From the IMG/VR virus record IMGVR_UViG_3300038461_000263, positions 1 to 40,300 of that record: DNA of 40,300 nucleotides. One strand, 5' to 3'. Position numbers and translations under genes: made by a program. Below the pieces are notes generated by a model. The model made no database searches and was not told the origin of the DNA. It was given only the letters and a program-made list of their open reading frames with translations. The DNA is from a virus. Below, piece by piece: positions 31,357 to 38,547 of this stretch (position 1 is the first letter of the stretch; the number at the start of each line of letters is the position of its first letter).

Positions 31357-31398
31357 TTATTCCTTCCCTCGGCTTTCGCCTCTTTGTGTTTCGTTCTG

Positions 31399-31433
31399 CT
31401 ACTACTATAGTTGTAGTAGGACATATAACGCAA
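31399..31433 (-). promoter_or_regulatory. Leftward promoter with operator-like inverted repeat over the -10 box
   Basis: Minus strand: TTGCGT (31428-31433), 18 bases, TATAGT (31404-31409). An inverted repeat CTACTAC (31399-31405) / GTAGTAG (31413-31419) covers the -10 box, as a repressor site would. It drives the replication operon starting at 31356. Confidence 0.52.
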
Positions 31434-31503
31434 GCACTTTTCTGAAAAAAATGTTGTGAAATATTAGTTTAACGATTATCTGATCGATTATAGAGGTAAT
31501 CGC

Positions 31504-31992
31504 ATGATAATCTTGACTGTAGATGGAGAGCCCACGGCATGGATGAGGCCAGGATATAACCACAAAACAGGGGCTGTTTACGATCAGCAAAAGAAAGAAA
31601 AGGAACAGGTAAGGTGGCAATTGCGTGCTCAAATGAAAGAAAACCCTCTTTCAGTGCCTCTTGAGCTTGATTTTATCTTTTATTTTGGTGTACCAAAGAG
31701 TACTTCCGCGCCAAGAAGAAAAGATATGCTTCAAGACAAGATACATCATATGATCAAGCCCGATAATGACAATTGCCAGAAATACCTTCTAGATTGCATG
31801 ACAGGGGTTATTTATGTGGACGATTGCCAAGTAGTGGATATCCACGCACGCAAAGTTTATGGAGATAGTCCAAGGACAGTTATTTGTGTACGTCCATTGA
31901 GTAGCTGTACGTATAAAGGTAATGAGAAATTTGAAGGATTGCCATTATTTGAAGAGGGTGAGGAATGGCCAGGAGATGGAGATAAAGTATGA
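31504..31992 (+). CDS. rusA: RusA-family Holliday junction resolvase
   Basis: A 162-residue protein; GAGG precedes the ATG. The RusA core is KPDNDNCQKYLLDCMTGV followed by IYVDDCQVVDI, giving catalytic Asp87, Asp89 and Asp106/107 and the Lys93 position of the family. The N-terminus VDGEPTAWMRP and the strand ELDFIFYFGVP also match. It cuts four-way junctions as a dimer, resolving recombination intermediates before packaging. The C-terminal 35 residues are an acidic extension. It is the first gene of the rightward packaging cluster, divergent from the recombination operon. Confidence 0.92.
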   Translation: MIILTVDGEPTAWMRPGYNHKTGAVYDQQKKEKEQVRWQLRAQMKENPLSVPLELDFIFYFGVPKSTSAPRRKDMLQDKIHHMIKPDNDNCQKYLLDCMTGVIYVDDCQVVDIHARKVYGDSPRTVICVRPLSSCTYKGNEKFEGLPLFEEGEEWPGDGDKV

Positions 31993-32165
31993 TTGTTTTC
32001 AAGGAAATCGTTGATGAAGATAAGTATCTAGAAATTATTTTAAGCCACCATGAGAACATGGTGCTTGAGAAGTTTGGCGCAGTGTTTGGAAAGCAGGTTG
32101 TTGATGGAGAAGTAACAAATCTCGCAGTACGTATTGACAATTTTGAGAAGAATAATGTAAGTTAA
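31989..32165 (+). CDS. Small acidic protein (58 aa)
   Basis: ATG 31989 overlaps the RusA stop by four bases (ATGA), so translation is coupled. The 58-residue product is acidic and mixed alpha/beta (MIVFKEIVDEDKYLEIILSH, FGAVFGKQVVDGEVTNLAVR). No domain was recognised. The tight overlap with RusA makes it very probably real. Confidence 0.6.
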   Translation: MIVFKEIVDEDKYLEIILSHHENMVLEKFGAVFGKQVVDGEVTNLAVRIDNFEKNNVS

Positions 32166-32191
32166 AATTTAATGTGGACAAAAGAGGATTT

Positions 32192-32365
32192 ATGAAGAAA
32201 GCAAGTAAAGGTAAAGCCAAAGTAGAAAAAGTAATGCATGAGTGGAAGGAAGGCACATTACACAGTGGCTCAAAGAAAGGGCCAGTCGTGAAGAATAAAG
32301 CCCAGGGAGTAGCAATAGCTCTTTCTGAGGGACGTAAAGCAGGCGCGAAAATACCCAAAAAATAA
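32192..32365 (+). CDS. DUF6496-like small basic protein
   Basis: A 57-residue protein from ATG 32192 (AGAGGA upstream; an in-frame ATG at 32174 lacks one). The sequence KVEKVMHEWKEGTLHSGSKK then GPVVKNKAQGVAIALSEGRK is the DUF6496 pattern, common in phage and mobile elements near packaging genes (family recalled). Strongly basic; DNA contact is likely but unproven. Confidence 0.78.
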   Translation: MKKASKGKAKVEKVMHEWKEGTLHSGSKKGPVVKNKAQGVAIALSEGRKAGAKIPKK

Positions 32366-32373
32366 AGGAGTGT

Positions 32374-32592
32374 ATGCAACCAAGTCAACCAACAATAGAA
32401 AGAAAACCACCTCCGACAGTTGAGGTGTCAATGAATTATTTGAGCTGGAGTGTGAAGGATCTAGTTAAAGTAACCACAGCAAACCATGACATGCAATCTA
32501 GGCTGGTAGCTCATATGGCCGATACCCTAGATAAGATACAGATCACTCTAGATAAGCTTCTGGTTGTCAAATCAAAGGATACACCGTTTTAG
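32374..32592 (+). CDS. Small helical protein, unknown
   Basis: A 72-residue protein with AAAGGAG before ATG. The N-terminus is Pro-rich (QPTIERKPPPTVEVSM). The rest is an amphipathic helix (VKDLVKVTTANHDMQSRLVA, HMADTLDKIQITLDKLLVVK) suggesting oligomerisation. It lies eight bases after DUF6496 and five before the small terminase. It may belong to the packaging apparatus, but there is no direct evidence. Confidence 0.65.
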   Translation: MQPSQPTIERKPPPTVEVSMNYLSWSVKDLVKVTTANHDMQSRLVAHMADTLDKIQITLDKLLVVKSKDTPF

Positions 32593-32597
32593 GTGTT

Positions 32598-33014
32598 ATG
32601 AGAAACGTAAAACGTAGAACTGGAGAAGCGCATCGTCCTCTTATTCCTATCGACTGGAAACAAGTTGATGAATGGATAAAACGTGGTTCTTTAGGCACAC
32701 ATATAGCTGCATGTCTTGGTATATGCTCAGACACACTTTATGATCGTTGTCAACAAGAACACGGAATAGGATTCTCCGAATATTTAGCACAAAAGAGATC
32801 AGTAGGCGATACAGGTCTATTAGGTAAGCAATATGATGAAGCGATGAATGGGAATACTACTCTTCTAATATGGCTTGGAAAAGTACGCCTTGGGCAGAAA
32901 GAGACTGAACCTGACGACCAAAACAAAAAGGGTACTGTTCAAGAGCTTTGTTCAAGCATGAAAGAAGTAGCAGACGCTCTTAACTCTAATATAAAAGATA
33001 AAAAGCCTTCTTAG
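32598..33014 (+). CDS. terS: Terminase small subunit-like protein
   Basis: A 138-residue protein. Residues 18-60 form a helix-turn-helix (DWKQVDEWIKRGSLGTHIAA, CLGICSDTLYDRCQQEHGIG). The end, AMNGNTTLLIWLGKVRLGQK, is typical of phage small terminase or terminase-associated HTH proteins. These bind the packaging start site (pac or cos) and hand DNA to the large subunit, which is 1 kb downstream. An HNH endonuclease gene and a zinc-finger gene lie between the two subunits. Confidence 0.78.
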   Translation: MRNVKRRTGEAHRPLIPIDWKQVDEWIKRGSLGTHIAACLGICSDTLYDRCQQEHGIGFSEYLAQKRSVGDTGLLGKQYDEAMNGNTTLLIWLGKVRLGQKETEPDDQNKKGTVQELCSSMKEVADALNSNIKDKKPS

Positions 33015-33026
33015 ATTAAGTCAAAG

Positions 33027-33044
33027 GGCATTTATGATAATGCC
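33027..33044 (+). other. Hairpin between terS and the HNH gene
   Basis: GGCATT-TATGAT-AATGCC, a perfect 6-bp stem with 6-nt loop, 13 bases after the terS stop. It has no U-tract. It may mark the boundary of the inserted HNH unit or be part of a packaging site; neither can be shown here. Confidence 0.3.
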
Positions 33045-33148
33045 AAAAATAGCATATTCAATTGTGAAACAGCTTGTTGCATAAATCTCTAGATTAAATA
33101 AATCAAATTTGATATGTAGGCAGATTCTATTTTAATGTGGAGGTTGCT

Positions 33149-33700
33149 ATGGAGGTTGTGGTTAAGAATCCTGTGGTTGGTATGAAAACTCATGGGATGG
33201 ATTATGTGGAAATAGATGGGGTGAAATTCAAGAGGACAAAAGATAATAATTTTTGTCATTATCTTTCCCTACATCAATATTTAATAATAAAAGCTTTTGG
33301 TTCACTTCCTAAAAATATGGATATTCACCATAAAGATTTTGATAAAGATAACAATTTTCTTTCTAATTATGAAATATTAACAAGAAAAGAACATATAGAA
33401 AAACATAATTTATTAGATAAAGTTGAAATAGAATGTAGTATCTGTAGAAATAGATTAACTAGAAGAAGATCAATTGCTTATGTGGATGGAATAAATAAAT
33501 ACTGCAGTGAAGAATGTCGGAGGTTAGGTTCAGAAAAGAAAAAAAAAGAATGGGTAGAAATAAATAGAGAGAAGGTATTAAAAAGTTATAGAGATTATTA
33601 TAGTAAAAGGGATAAATCTAAACTTGATAGTAAAAGACGAGCAAAACGCGCCCGCAAAAAACTCCTCGTCCAACCCCAACCAACCCAAGTCCCAACATGA
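33149..33700 (+). CDS. HNH homing endonuclease, free-standing
   Basis: A 183-residue protein from ATG 33149 (GGAGG five bases upstream; GTG 33137 is less likely). The HNH core is YLSLHQYLIIKAFGSLPKNM, then DIHHKDFDKDNNFLSNYEIL and EHIEKHN, with the His-His pair and Asn. A zinc-finger follows (CSICRNRL, YCSEECRR), then a Lys/Arg tail. The body is far more AT-rich and Asn/Lys-rich than the genes on either side, consistent with a mobile gene inserted between the terminase subunits. It would cut a terminase-region site in related phages. The C-rich last 50 bases look like the flanking gene's leader. Confidence 0.88.
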   Translation: MEVVVKNPVVGMKTHGMDYVEIDGVKFKRTKDNNFCHYLSLHQYLIIKAFGSLPKNMDIHHKDFDKDNNFLSNYEILTRKEHIEKHNLLDKVEIECSICRNRLTRRRSIAYVDGINKYCSEECRRLGSEKKKKEWVEINREKVLKSYRDYYSKRDKSKLDSKRRAKRARKKLLVQPQPTQVPT

Positions 33701-34026
33701 AACCACAATCTTTCCAATTCACCAAAAAAACAGAGAGTCTATTCCTAAAACTAGAACCTGGGACAACTTATTTCCAGCACTCTTCATCTCCATCCATAAC
33801 CAACGATGAATTTCTTTCTCGTCTCAACCTAAAGATTGAAGACTTTTACCATTGGGAAGGTCCACTCAATTCCCGCGAATGGCATGAAGTTGACGTCTGT
33901 CCTATCTGCAAAAAGTCTGTAAAAATCTATAGGCATAATAAAGCACTTTGTGCTCATATATGCCAAAACCAAGAAGCAGTAGACAGAGCTGTTAAAAAGG
34001 CATTGAAGAATGAAAAAGCTAAATGA
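33697..34026 (+). CDS. Zinc-finger hypothetical protein coupled to the large terminase
   Basis: A 109-residue protein. ATG 33697 overlaps the HNH stop, and its end overlaps the large-terminase start by 17 bases. CPIC at about residues 68-71 and CAHIC at about 84-88 probably form a zinc finger. The N-terminus has DEFLSRLNLKIEDFYHWEGP, which may be a protein-contact segment. Coupling to the terminase suggests a packaging accessory, possibly bridging the subunits separated by the HNH gene. Confidence 0.68.
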   Translation: MKPQSFQFTKKTESLFLKLEPGTTYFQHSSSPSITNDEFLSRLNLKIEDFYHWEGPLNSREWHEVDVCPICKKSVKIYRHNKALCAHICQNQEAVDRAVKKALKNEKAK

Positions 34027-35305
34027 TGTTCTTAGTCTGTTCTCAAGAAAGCAAATAGACTCAATTAATGAAAGCACTGCCCGTATCAACATATGGGAGG
34101 GCGCAGTAAGGAGTGGAAAAACTTATGCATCCCTGTGGAGATTCCTTTTCGAGCTTGCAAATGGTCCTGCGGGCGATTATGCCATCATTACACGTACATA
34201 TGACACCTTTAGGCGTAATATTCTAGATCAACTTATGACAAATGTAGGAGCTGATGTTCAATACTATGCTGGACGTCGTGAGATCAATCTGTGGGGTAAA
34301 ACAGTCCATGTGATAGGTTGCGATAATGAAAGAGCCGAGGCCAAAATTCGAGGAGCCAGTTTCTGCGGGTCGTATGTTGACGAAACGACGATTATACCAG
34401 AGTCAGTATTCAAGCAGCTAATCAGTCGCTGCGTCATGGGTGAAGCCAAGATATTTGCAACTACCAACCCAGATAGTCCATATCACTGGCTTAAGCGTGA
34501 TTATATCGACGGCAACCCAGACGTTAAGAGCTGGCAATTTGTGCTTGAGGATAACCCAGAGCTAACTCAAGAAAAGATTGACTACTTAAAGAGACAATAC
34601 AAAGGCTTGTGGTATCAACGCTTCATACAGGGCTTATGGGTTCAGGCTGAGGGGGCAATTTATGATTTCTTTGATCCAAGTATCCATTGCATTGATTTTG
34701 CGCCTCCTATGGCTGAGTATTATATTTGTGGCGTGGATTATGGTACAACTAATCCAACCGCTTTTACGCTTATAGGCGTCAATCGCAATATCTATCCTAA
34801 CATGTGGGTGGAGTCGATTTACTATTATGATAGCAGGATCAAGCAGCGCCAGAAAACAGACACTGAATATGCAGACGATCTAAAGAAATTCCTTCAAGGT
34901 AGACATGTTAAAGCCGTCTATATTGACCCTTCAGCCGCAAGTTTCAAGCTTGAATGCCAACGAGAGGGTATAAACAATCTTTTTGAAGCTAAGAATGAAG
35001 TGCTGGACGGCATTAGGCAGGTGGCTAAGTACCTTAATAATGGTACGCTGAAGATCTGCAGGTGTTGTGATGAGCTTATCAAGGAGTTTCAATCATATGT
35101 CTGGGATCCTAAATGCGCTATGACTGGGATTGATAAGCCGTTGAAGCAATCAGACCATCTACTTGATTCCTGCCGTTACGCTATCTACAGCCACTTCTTT
35201 GAAAGCGATGGCAAGCACATGACATCTCAAGAGCTTGACAAGAACTACTTTGACTCAATGGGCTATGATCCTAACAATCCTTTCATGGGGCCTATGGGGA
35301 GATAG
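34010..35305 (+). CDS. terL: Terminase large subunit (packaging ATPase/nuclease)
   Basis: A 431-residue protein. ATPase: Walker A GAVRSGKT (31-38), an arginine-rich TRTYDTFRRN (61-70), Walker B SYVDE (121-125) and coupling motif TTNP (151-154). Nuclease: GVDYGTTNP with Asp243, VYIDPSA with Asp306 and DHLLDSCRYA near 385-394, the three acidic groups of the RNase H-like fold. It pumps DNA into the procapsid through the portal and cuts the concatemer. The protein is full length and intact. It overlaps the zinc-finger gene, so it is expressed in the same transcript. Confidence 0.94.
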   Translation: MKKLNDVLSLFSRKQIDSINESTARINIWEGAVRSGKTYASLWRFLFELANGPAGDYAIITRTYDTFRRNILDQLMTNVGADVQYYAGRREINLWGKTVHVIGCDNERAEAKIRGASFCGSYVDETTIIPESVFKQLISRCVMGEAKIFATTNPDSPYHWLKRDYIDGNPDVKSWQFVLEDNPELTQEKIDYLKRQYKGLWYQRFIQGLWVQAEGAIYDFFDPSIHCIDFAPPMAEYYICGVDYGTTNPTAFTLIGVNRNIYPNMWVESIYYYDSRIKQRQKTDTEYADDLKKFLQGRHVKAVYIDPSAASFKLECQREGINNLFEAKNEVLDGIRQVAKYLNNGTLKICRCCDELIKEFQSYVWDPKCAMTGIDKPLKQSDHLLDSCRYAIYSHFFESDGKHMTSQELDKNYFDSMGYDPNNPFMGPMGR

Positions 35306-35306
35306 A

Positions 35307-35396
35307 CTACCTTCCCAACCCCAAAACATAGTACATAGCCATAGCCCCTACGAAATGCCAGCTAACGAACAACATTACCCATTGATGCTCTGTCAT
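35307..35396 (-). CDS. Tiny membrane peptide (29 aa), antisense to neighbours
   Basis: A 29-codon frame on the minus strand with AGGA before ATG 35396. The product MTEHQWVMLFVSWHFVGAMA and on is one hydrophobic span ending GLGR. Its stop is one base from the terL stop, so the two genes converge. It fills the 160-base gap almost exactly, which supports a real gene; otherwise it would be the only function seen there. A tiny holin or membrane regulator is possible. Confidence 0.45.
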   Translation of the reverse strand: MTEHQWVMLFVSWHFVGAMAMYYVLGLGR

Positions 35397-35465
35397 AATC
35401 TTTCCTAGACTTTATTTTTACCTTACTTTATCTATATGTTAAGATCAATATGTAAAGGAGATTTT

Positions 35466-35804
35466 ATGGAAGATAAGATCATAGAAGGTGACTTCACAGC
35501 CCAGCCAGAGGCTGATTTGAACGTAAAAGAGAAGGTAGAAATAACGCCAGTAAATGAGTTTCTTGGACGATTGTTTGAGTTCGTGAAGCAGTCTGTTTCA
35601 GAATACAAAGATTTTCCTCTAGCAGACTTGCTCAATGCATTGAATACAGTTTCCCTTGCATACCTTGTAAGCATCCCAAGTACAGACGAGCAGAAACGTT
35701 ATCTTGAATGGATTTACAAGTCATGCCTTGCAGAGGTGGAGAGACTAGAGGAAGTAAAGAAAAAACAAAAAGACGTTGCAGAAACACCTCCCATTGCTCA
35801 ATAA
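35466..35804 (+). CDS. Hypothetical acidic helical protein
   Basis: A 112-residue protein from ATG 35466 (AAAGGAG upstream; the in-frame ATG at 35436 has no ribosome site). Acidic N-terminus (IIEGDFTAQPEADLNVKEKV), then a helical domain with LFEFVKQSVSEYKDFPLADL, LLNALNTVSLAYLVSIPSTD and a basic tail. No family was recognised. Behind it lies the SD-covering hairpin of the next gene. Confidence 0.65.
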   Translation: MEDKIIEGDFTAQPEADLNVKEKVEITPVNEFLGRLFEFVKQSVSEYKDFPLADLLNALNTVSLAYLVSIPSTDEQKRYLEWIYKSCLAEVERLEEVKKKQKDVAETPPIAQ

Positions 35805-35811
35805 TGAATGC

Positions 35812-35869
35812 GCCCCTTGGGCATATTTTGTGTTAAATCTAACATCTCTTCCTTAACTTCTCAAGGGGC
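35812..35869 (+). promoter_or_regulatory. Long-range hairpin covering the ribosome site of the gene at 35874
   Basis: GCCCCTTG (35812-35819) pairs perfectly with CAAGGGGC (35862-35869) over a 42-nt loop. The second arm is the Shine-Dalgarno AAGGGG (35863-35868), five bases from the ATG at 35874. Pairing would block initiation. The first arm is eight bases after the previous stop, so a ribosome finishing that gene could open it. Confidence 0.55.
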
Positions 35870-35873
35870 TTCT

Positions 35874-36233
35874 ATGTCGCTTGTTTGCGCAAATTGCCAG
35901 ATGGTTTTTTCTCCTCGAATAAGTGATGACGCAACGATGTGCTGTTACTGCAATACAGAGTACCAAAACCACCTACTTACCCAAACATGCAATGGCATTG
36001 AGCAATTCCTAAAGGACAAGCCACTAAGAGATTTTGCAATGAGATATGGTGTTAGGGAGGACCTTGCACGTTCTATCCTTGACCGCAAGTTTGAGAAACT
36101 ATCTGTAGACGATCTTTACATGGCTATCGAGATATTCAGGAAGATAAGGGTGGGCAATGCCCCCATGCTCATTCAGGAGTGTTTCAGGTGTATCTATGCT
36201 AAATCCCAAAAGGCCCTTGACTCCATCGTCTAA
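35874..36233 (+). CDS. Zinc-ribbon hypothetical protein
   Basis: A 119-residue protein from ATG 35874 (AAGGGG upstream; the longer frame to 35808 crosses the regulatory hairpin). The N-terminus has CANC (residues 5-8) and CCYC (23-26), a zinc ribbon of the MVFSPR-type. The C-terminal part is helical (LKDKPLRDFAMRYGVREDLA, VDDLYMAIEIFRKIRVGNAP) and looks like a DNA-contact or regulatory domain. Its last five codons lie within the tRNA-Glu gene, so its 3' end is cut off when the tRNA is processed. Confidence 0.7.
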   Translation: MSLVCANCQMVFSPRISDDATMCCYCNTEYQNHLLTQTCNGIEQFLKDKPLRDFAMRYGVREDLARSILDRKFEKLSVDDLYMAIEIFRKIRVGNAPMLIQECFRCIYAKSQKALDSIV

Positions 36234-36290
36234 TGGTTAGGACGTCAGACTTTCGCTCTGAAGATGTGGGTTCGAATCCCGCTGGGGCCA
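36219..36290 (+). tRNA. tRNA-Glu (anticodon TTC)
   Basis: Acceptor GACTCCA / TGGGGCC with an A-C mismatch at the second pair and one G-U, discriminator A and no encoded CCA. The D-arm is GTCT-AATGGTTA-GGAC, the anticodon arm TCAGA-CTTTCGC-TCTGA, and the T-arm GTGGG-TTCGAAT-CCCGC. All arms fold. The mismatch is unusual for a working tRNA, but such changes occur when a phage copy also serves as an attachment site. A small serine recombinase follows 115 bases later. The 5' end overlaps the stop region of the zinc-ribbon gene. Confidence 0.88.
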
Positions 36291-36320
36291 TATCCTTACA
36301 TTCCCATGTGCGATTTTCGT

Positions 36321-36332
36321 ACATGATCATGT
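36321..36332. promoter_or_regulatory. 12-bp perfect palindrome upstream of the recombinase
   Basis: ACATGATCATGT is a perfect dyad between the tRNA and the recombinase promoter. It could be a repressor site or a recombinase crossover region; size and symmetry fit both, and no second copy was found in the gap. Confidence 0.35.
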
Positions 36333-36353
36333 CAATATTTATTTCTGTTAATT

Positions 36354-36382
36354 TTGACTAAAAATCCTGCCTAACCTATACT
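36354..36382 (+). promoter_or_regulatory. Near-consensus promoter for the recombinase operon
   Basis: TTGACT (36354-36359), 17 bases, TATACT (36377-36382). One mismatch in each box. The start is about 15 bases before the AGGAGG of the recombinase. One of the strongest rightward promoters in the window. Confidence 0.68.
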
Positions 36383-36404
36383 TTTCCTTCAAATAGGAGG
36401 AATT

Positions 36405-37118
36405 ATGCGTATAATAGCGTATCTTAGGATTAGTTCAGATCAACAAGTCAAAACAGGTTACGGCCTTTCTGGTCAGCGCACGGCTTGCGAAGAATTTGCA
36501 GCAAGAAATGGATGGACAATATCAGAATGGTTCGTTGATGAAGGAATAAGCGGGAAGTTAGGATTGCACAAGCGTCATGGTTTGGATTCAGCACTTAAAT
36601 CTCTTAAGCGTGGTGACGTTTTGCTTTGCACTAGTAGGGATAGGATAGCAAGAAGTGTGGAATTGCTCATTGACATAGGCAAGACCATCAAAAAGAAGAA
36701 AGCGAGCATAGTTACTTGCGATGGAATGGGGGCTGGCGAAATGAATGCAAGCAATTGGCTTGCTGTCATCATGTGCGATGCAGTAAGTGAATTCGAACGA
36801 ATGAATTGTGGCGAACGTACCCATCGTGCTTTAATGGACAAAAAAGCTAAGGGTTTGGTATATGGTGAAATACCGTATGGATACAGGAAGGCAAGTGATG
36901 GGATTCACTTGGAGAAGGATGAACGGGAACAAGCAATTATAGACGAGATTCTAAGGATGAACGAGGATGGCATAGCTATAAGGAAGATCTGCTGTATTCT
37001 GAATGATCGGGGAATAGCCACAAAGAAGGGCGGGACATGGGGTAAGACTAACTTGGGTTATATTATGAAGAGGATGAGAGAAGAGGGAGAAAAAGGACAT
37101 GGAAGTTTGGGAAAGTAA
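36405..37118 (+). CDS. Small serine recombinase (resolvase/integrase type)
   Basis: A 237-residue protein. The catalytic domain has AYLRISSDQQ with Ser10 as likely nucleophile, GLSGQRTACEEF, CTSRDRIARS (75-84) with the conserved arginines, and EFERMNCGERTHRALMDKKA. The C-terminal region, GEIPYGYRKASDGI and EILRMNEDGIAIRKICCILN then DRGIATKKGGTW, is the recombinase DNA-binding/HTH part, much shorter than in large phage integrases (450 residues or more). It may integrate the phage at a tRNA-linked site, invert DNA, or resolve dimers. AGGAGG and a strong promoter precede it. Confidence 0.88.
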   Translation: MRIIAYLRISSDQQVKTGYGLSGQRTACEEFAARNGWTISEWFVDEGISGKLGLHKRHGLDSALKSLKRGDVLLCTSRDRIARSVELLIDIGKTIKKKKASIVTCDGMGAGEMNASNWLAVIMCDAVSEFERMNCGERTHRALMDKKAKGLVYGEIPYGYRKASDGIHLEKDEREQAIIDEILRMNEDGIAIRKICCILNDRGIATKKGGTWGKTNLGYIMKRMREEGEKGHGSLGK

Positions 37119-37341
37119 TAAACATGTTATAATTGAATTTAGATTGTCTAAAAAAAGTTATAATAAAATTAAAAAAGAATATGAGAAAAAAGAAATGGAT
37201 TTAGACGGGCTTATGTTTGATGCCGTTCGTGATTGGCTGAATGAGTACGGATTGGAGATCTGTGATAAGGGAGAATATGGAGATGGAGAAACATATAAGA
37301 AAATTAATTCCGTCAATGATGAGGAAAAGTTTAAGAAATGA
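37099..37341 (+). CDS. RHH-like small DNA-binding protein
   Basis: An 80-residue protein that starts inside the recombinase end (20-base overlap, AAAGGAC upstream). Residues 8-45 (KHVIIEFRLSKKSYNKIKKE, then LDGLMFDAVRDWLNEYG) read as a ribbon-helix-helix fold, followed by an acidic tail. Overlap with the recombinase suggests a control factor, for example an accessory or directionality protein (inference). Confidence 0.65.
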   Translation: MEVWESNKHVIIEFRLSKKSYNKIKKEYEKKEMDLDGLMFDAVRDWLNEYGLEICDKGEYGDGETYKKINSVNDEEKFKK

Positions 37342-37511
37342 AGATTCTTGGGATGGATCTTGAGGAATTTATGAAGTTATGTGAGAAGGATATAGAAGAT
37401 CAGATTGACATGGAATTGATAGCTCAGTCTGAAAAGGAAATAGCCGAACATGGGACTATATCGCTTGAGGAATGGGAGAAGAGAATAAACAAAAGAAAGG
37501 AAAAGATATAA
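37338..37511 (+). CDS. Small acidic helical protein (57 aa)
   Basis: ATG 37338 overlaps the preceding stop (ATGA) and its TAA overlaps the next ATG (TAATG). The 57-residue product is acidic and helical (MDLEEFMKLCEKDIEDQIDM, then ISLEEWEKRINKRKEKI). The double overlap is strong evidence for translation. No family was recognised. Confidence 0.62.
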   Translation: MKILGMDLEEFMKLCEKDIEDQIDMELIAQSEKEIAEHGTISLEEWEKRINKRKEKI

Positions 37512-38473
37512 TGAGTAAAATTTTTACATTACATGAAGCTTCAAAATATTTAAGGGTTAAACACAATATTCTAACAAGTCAATTAAAATCAAATAATGTT
37601 CCTCATTTTTATTTATTGGGAGAATTGCGTTTTAAAAAGGAAGAATTAGATAAATGGTTGAAAGACACGTTAAATATATCAATAGATCCGGTTCCCTTGC
37701 CAATAGATAATGAACAGGTAGATGAAGAAGATGAAGAGGAAACTATTGAAGAAGAAATAGATGAAGATATTAAGGAAATTAGTGATAAAGAAAATGGGGA
37801 AAATGAACATGAGGTGGAACGTAAAACTTCTCAAATTTGTTGTAAAGTCACTGATGAAGAATATTCTGTTCTCGAAGAACTTACTGTGATAGCTACCAAT
37901 CAAGTTGGAAAAGGAATTAATATCGCTTCTGTAATTCGTTCTTTGATAGAATTCGGTAAAGAAAATAAAGAAAGATTAAAATTTTCATCTATGAAAGAAA
38001 ATGATTTATCAGTGGTAAAAAAAATAGAACTTAAAGAAATTTTTGATATGCCAAAATTCGTTTTGCCAATTTCTGATCTAGAAGTTAAGGGAAAATTAAC
38101 AGAAAAACCAACTCTATATTTAACTGAACATCAATATGATATCTTACAGTCAATAAAAGGAATATTCGATGAAAAAGATCCAGATGATTCTATATGTAGT
38201 CTTATGATCTCCGGATCAACAGAAACAGAGAGAAGCGGAAATATGGATGAATCTGCAAAAATAGAAAGAAAACAACATAGGAATTTTCCAGTTGTTGGTT
38301 TTACAATTTCTATAGAGAATCATAAAAGATTAGAAGAAATGCAATTATTTTTTACTAATAAGTTTAAAAGAATTATAGGAAAATCTGAATTAATGAGAAT
38401 GATGATAAGATTTTCTTATAAACATAAAGATAAATTAATTGATTTTATTGACGAAGGATGCAATGAAGAATGA
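37511..38473 (+). CDS. Multi-domain DNA-binding protein: excisionase-like HTH plus RHH-like modules
   Basis: A 320-residue protein from ATG 37511. Residues 4-50 are a MerR/excisionase-type HTH (FTLHEASKYLRVKHNILTSQ, FYLLGELRFKKEELDKWLKD). Then comes an acidic linker (about 57-95, nearly all Glu/Asp). An RHH-like unit follows at about 106-155 (CCKVTDEEYSVLEELTVIAT, INIASVIRSLIEFGKENKER), a possible second strand-helix at about 196-220 (TLYLTEHQYDILQSIKGIFD), and a third RHH-like unit at about 265-315 (VVGFTISIENHKRLEEMQLF, GKSELMRMMIRFSYKHKDKL). Excisionase HTHs normally stand alone, so the fusion is uncommon. It may control recombination direction and operon expression. Confidence 0.68.
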   Translation: MSKIFTLHEASKYLRVKHNILTSQLKSNNVPHFYLLGELRFKKEELDKWLKDTLNISIDPVPLPIDNEQVDEEDEEETIEEEIDEDIKEISDKENGENEHEVERKTSQICCKVTDEEYSVLEELTVIATNQVGKGINIASVIRSLIEFGKENKERLKFSSMKENDLSVVKKIELKEIFDMPKFVLPISDLEVKGKLTEKPTLYLTEHQYDILQSIKGIFDEKDPDDSICSLMISGSTETERSGNMDESAKIERKQHRNFPVVGFTISIENHKRLEEMQLFFTNKFKRIIGKSELMRMMIRFSYKHKDKLIDFIDEGCNEE

Positions 38474-38547
38474 CAGTTGATAAAAAAACTCGAAATGAAT
38501 TTTATATAAAGCTTAAGAAAAATCCAGAAATTGGAGGATATCAGAAT

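Noticed and set aside
32035-32388. Minus-strand 117-codon frame
   Set aside because: Opposes three well-supported overlapping plus-strand genes and has no ribosome site.
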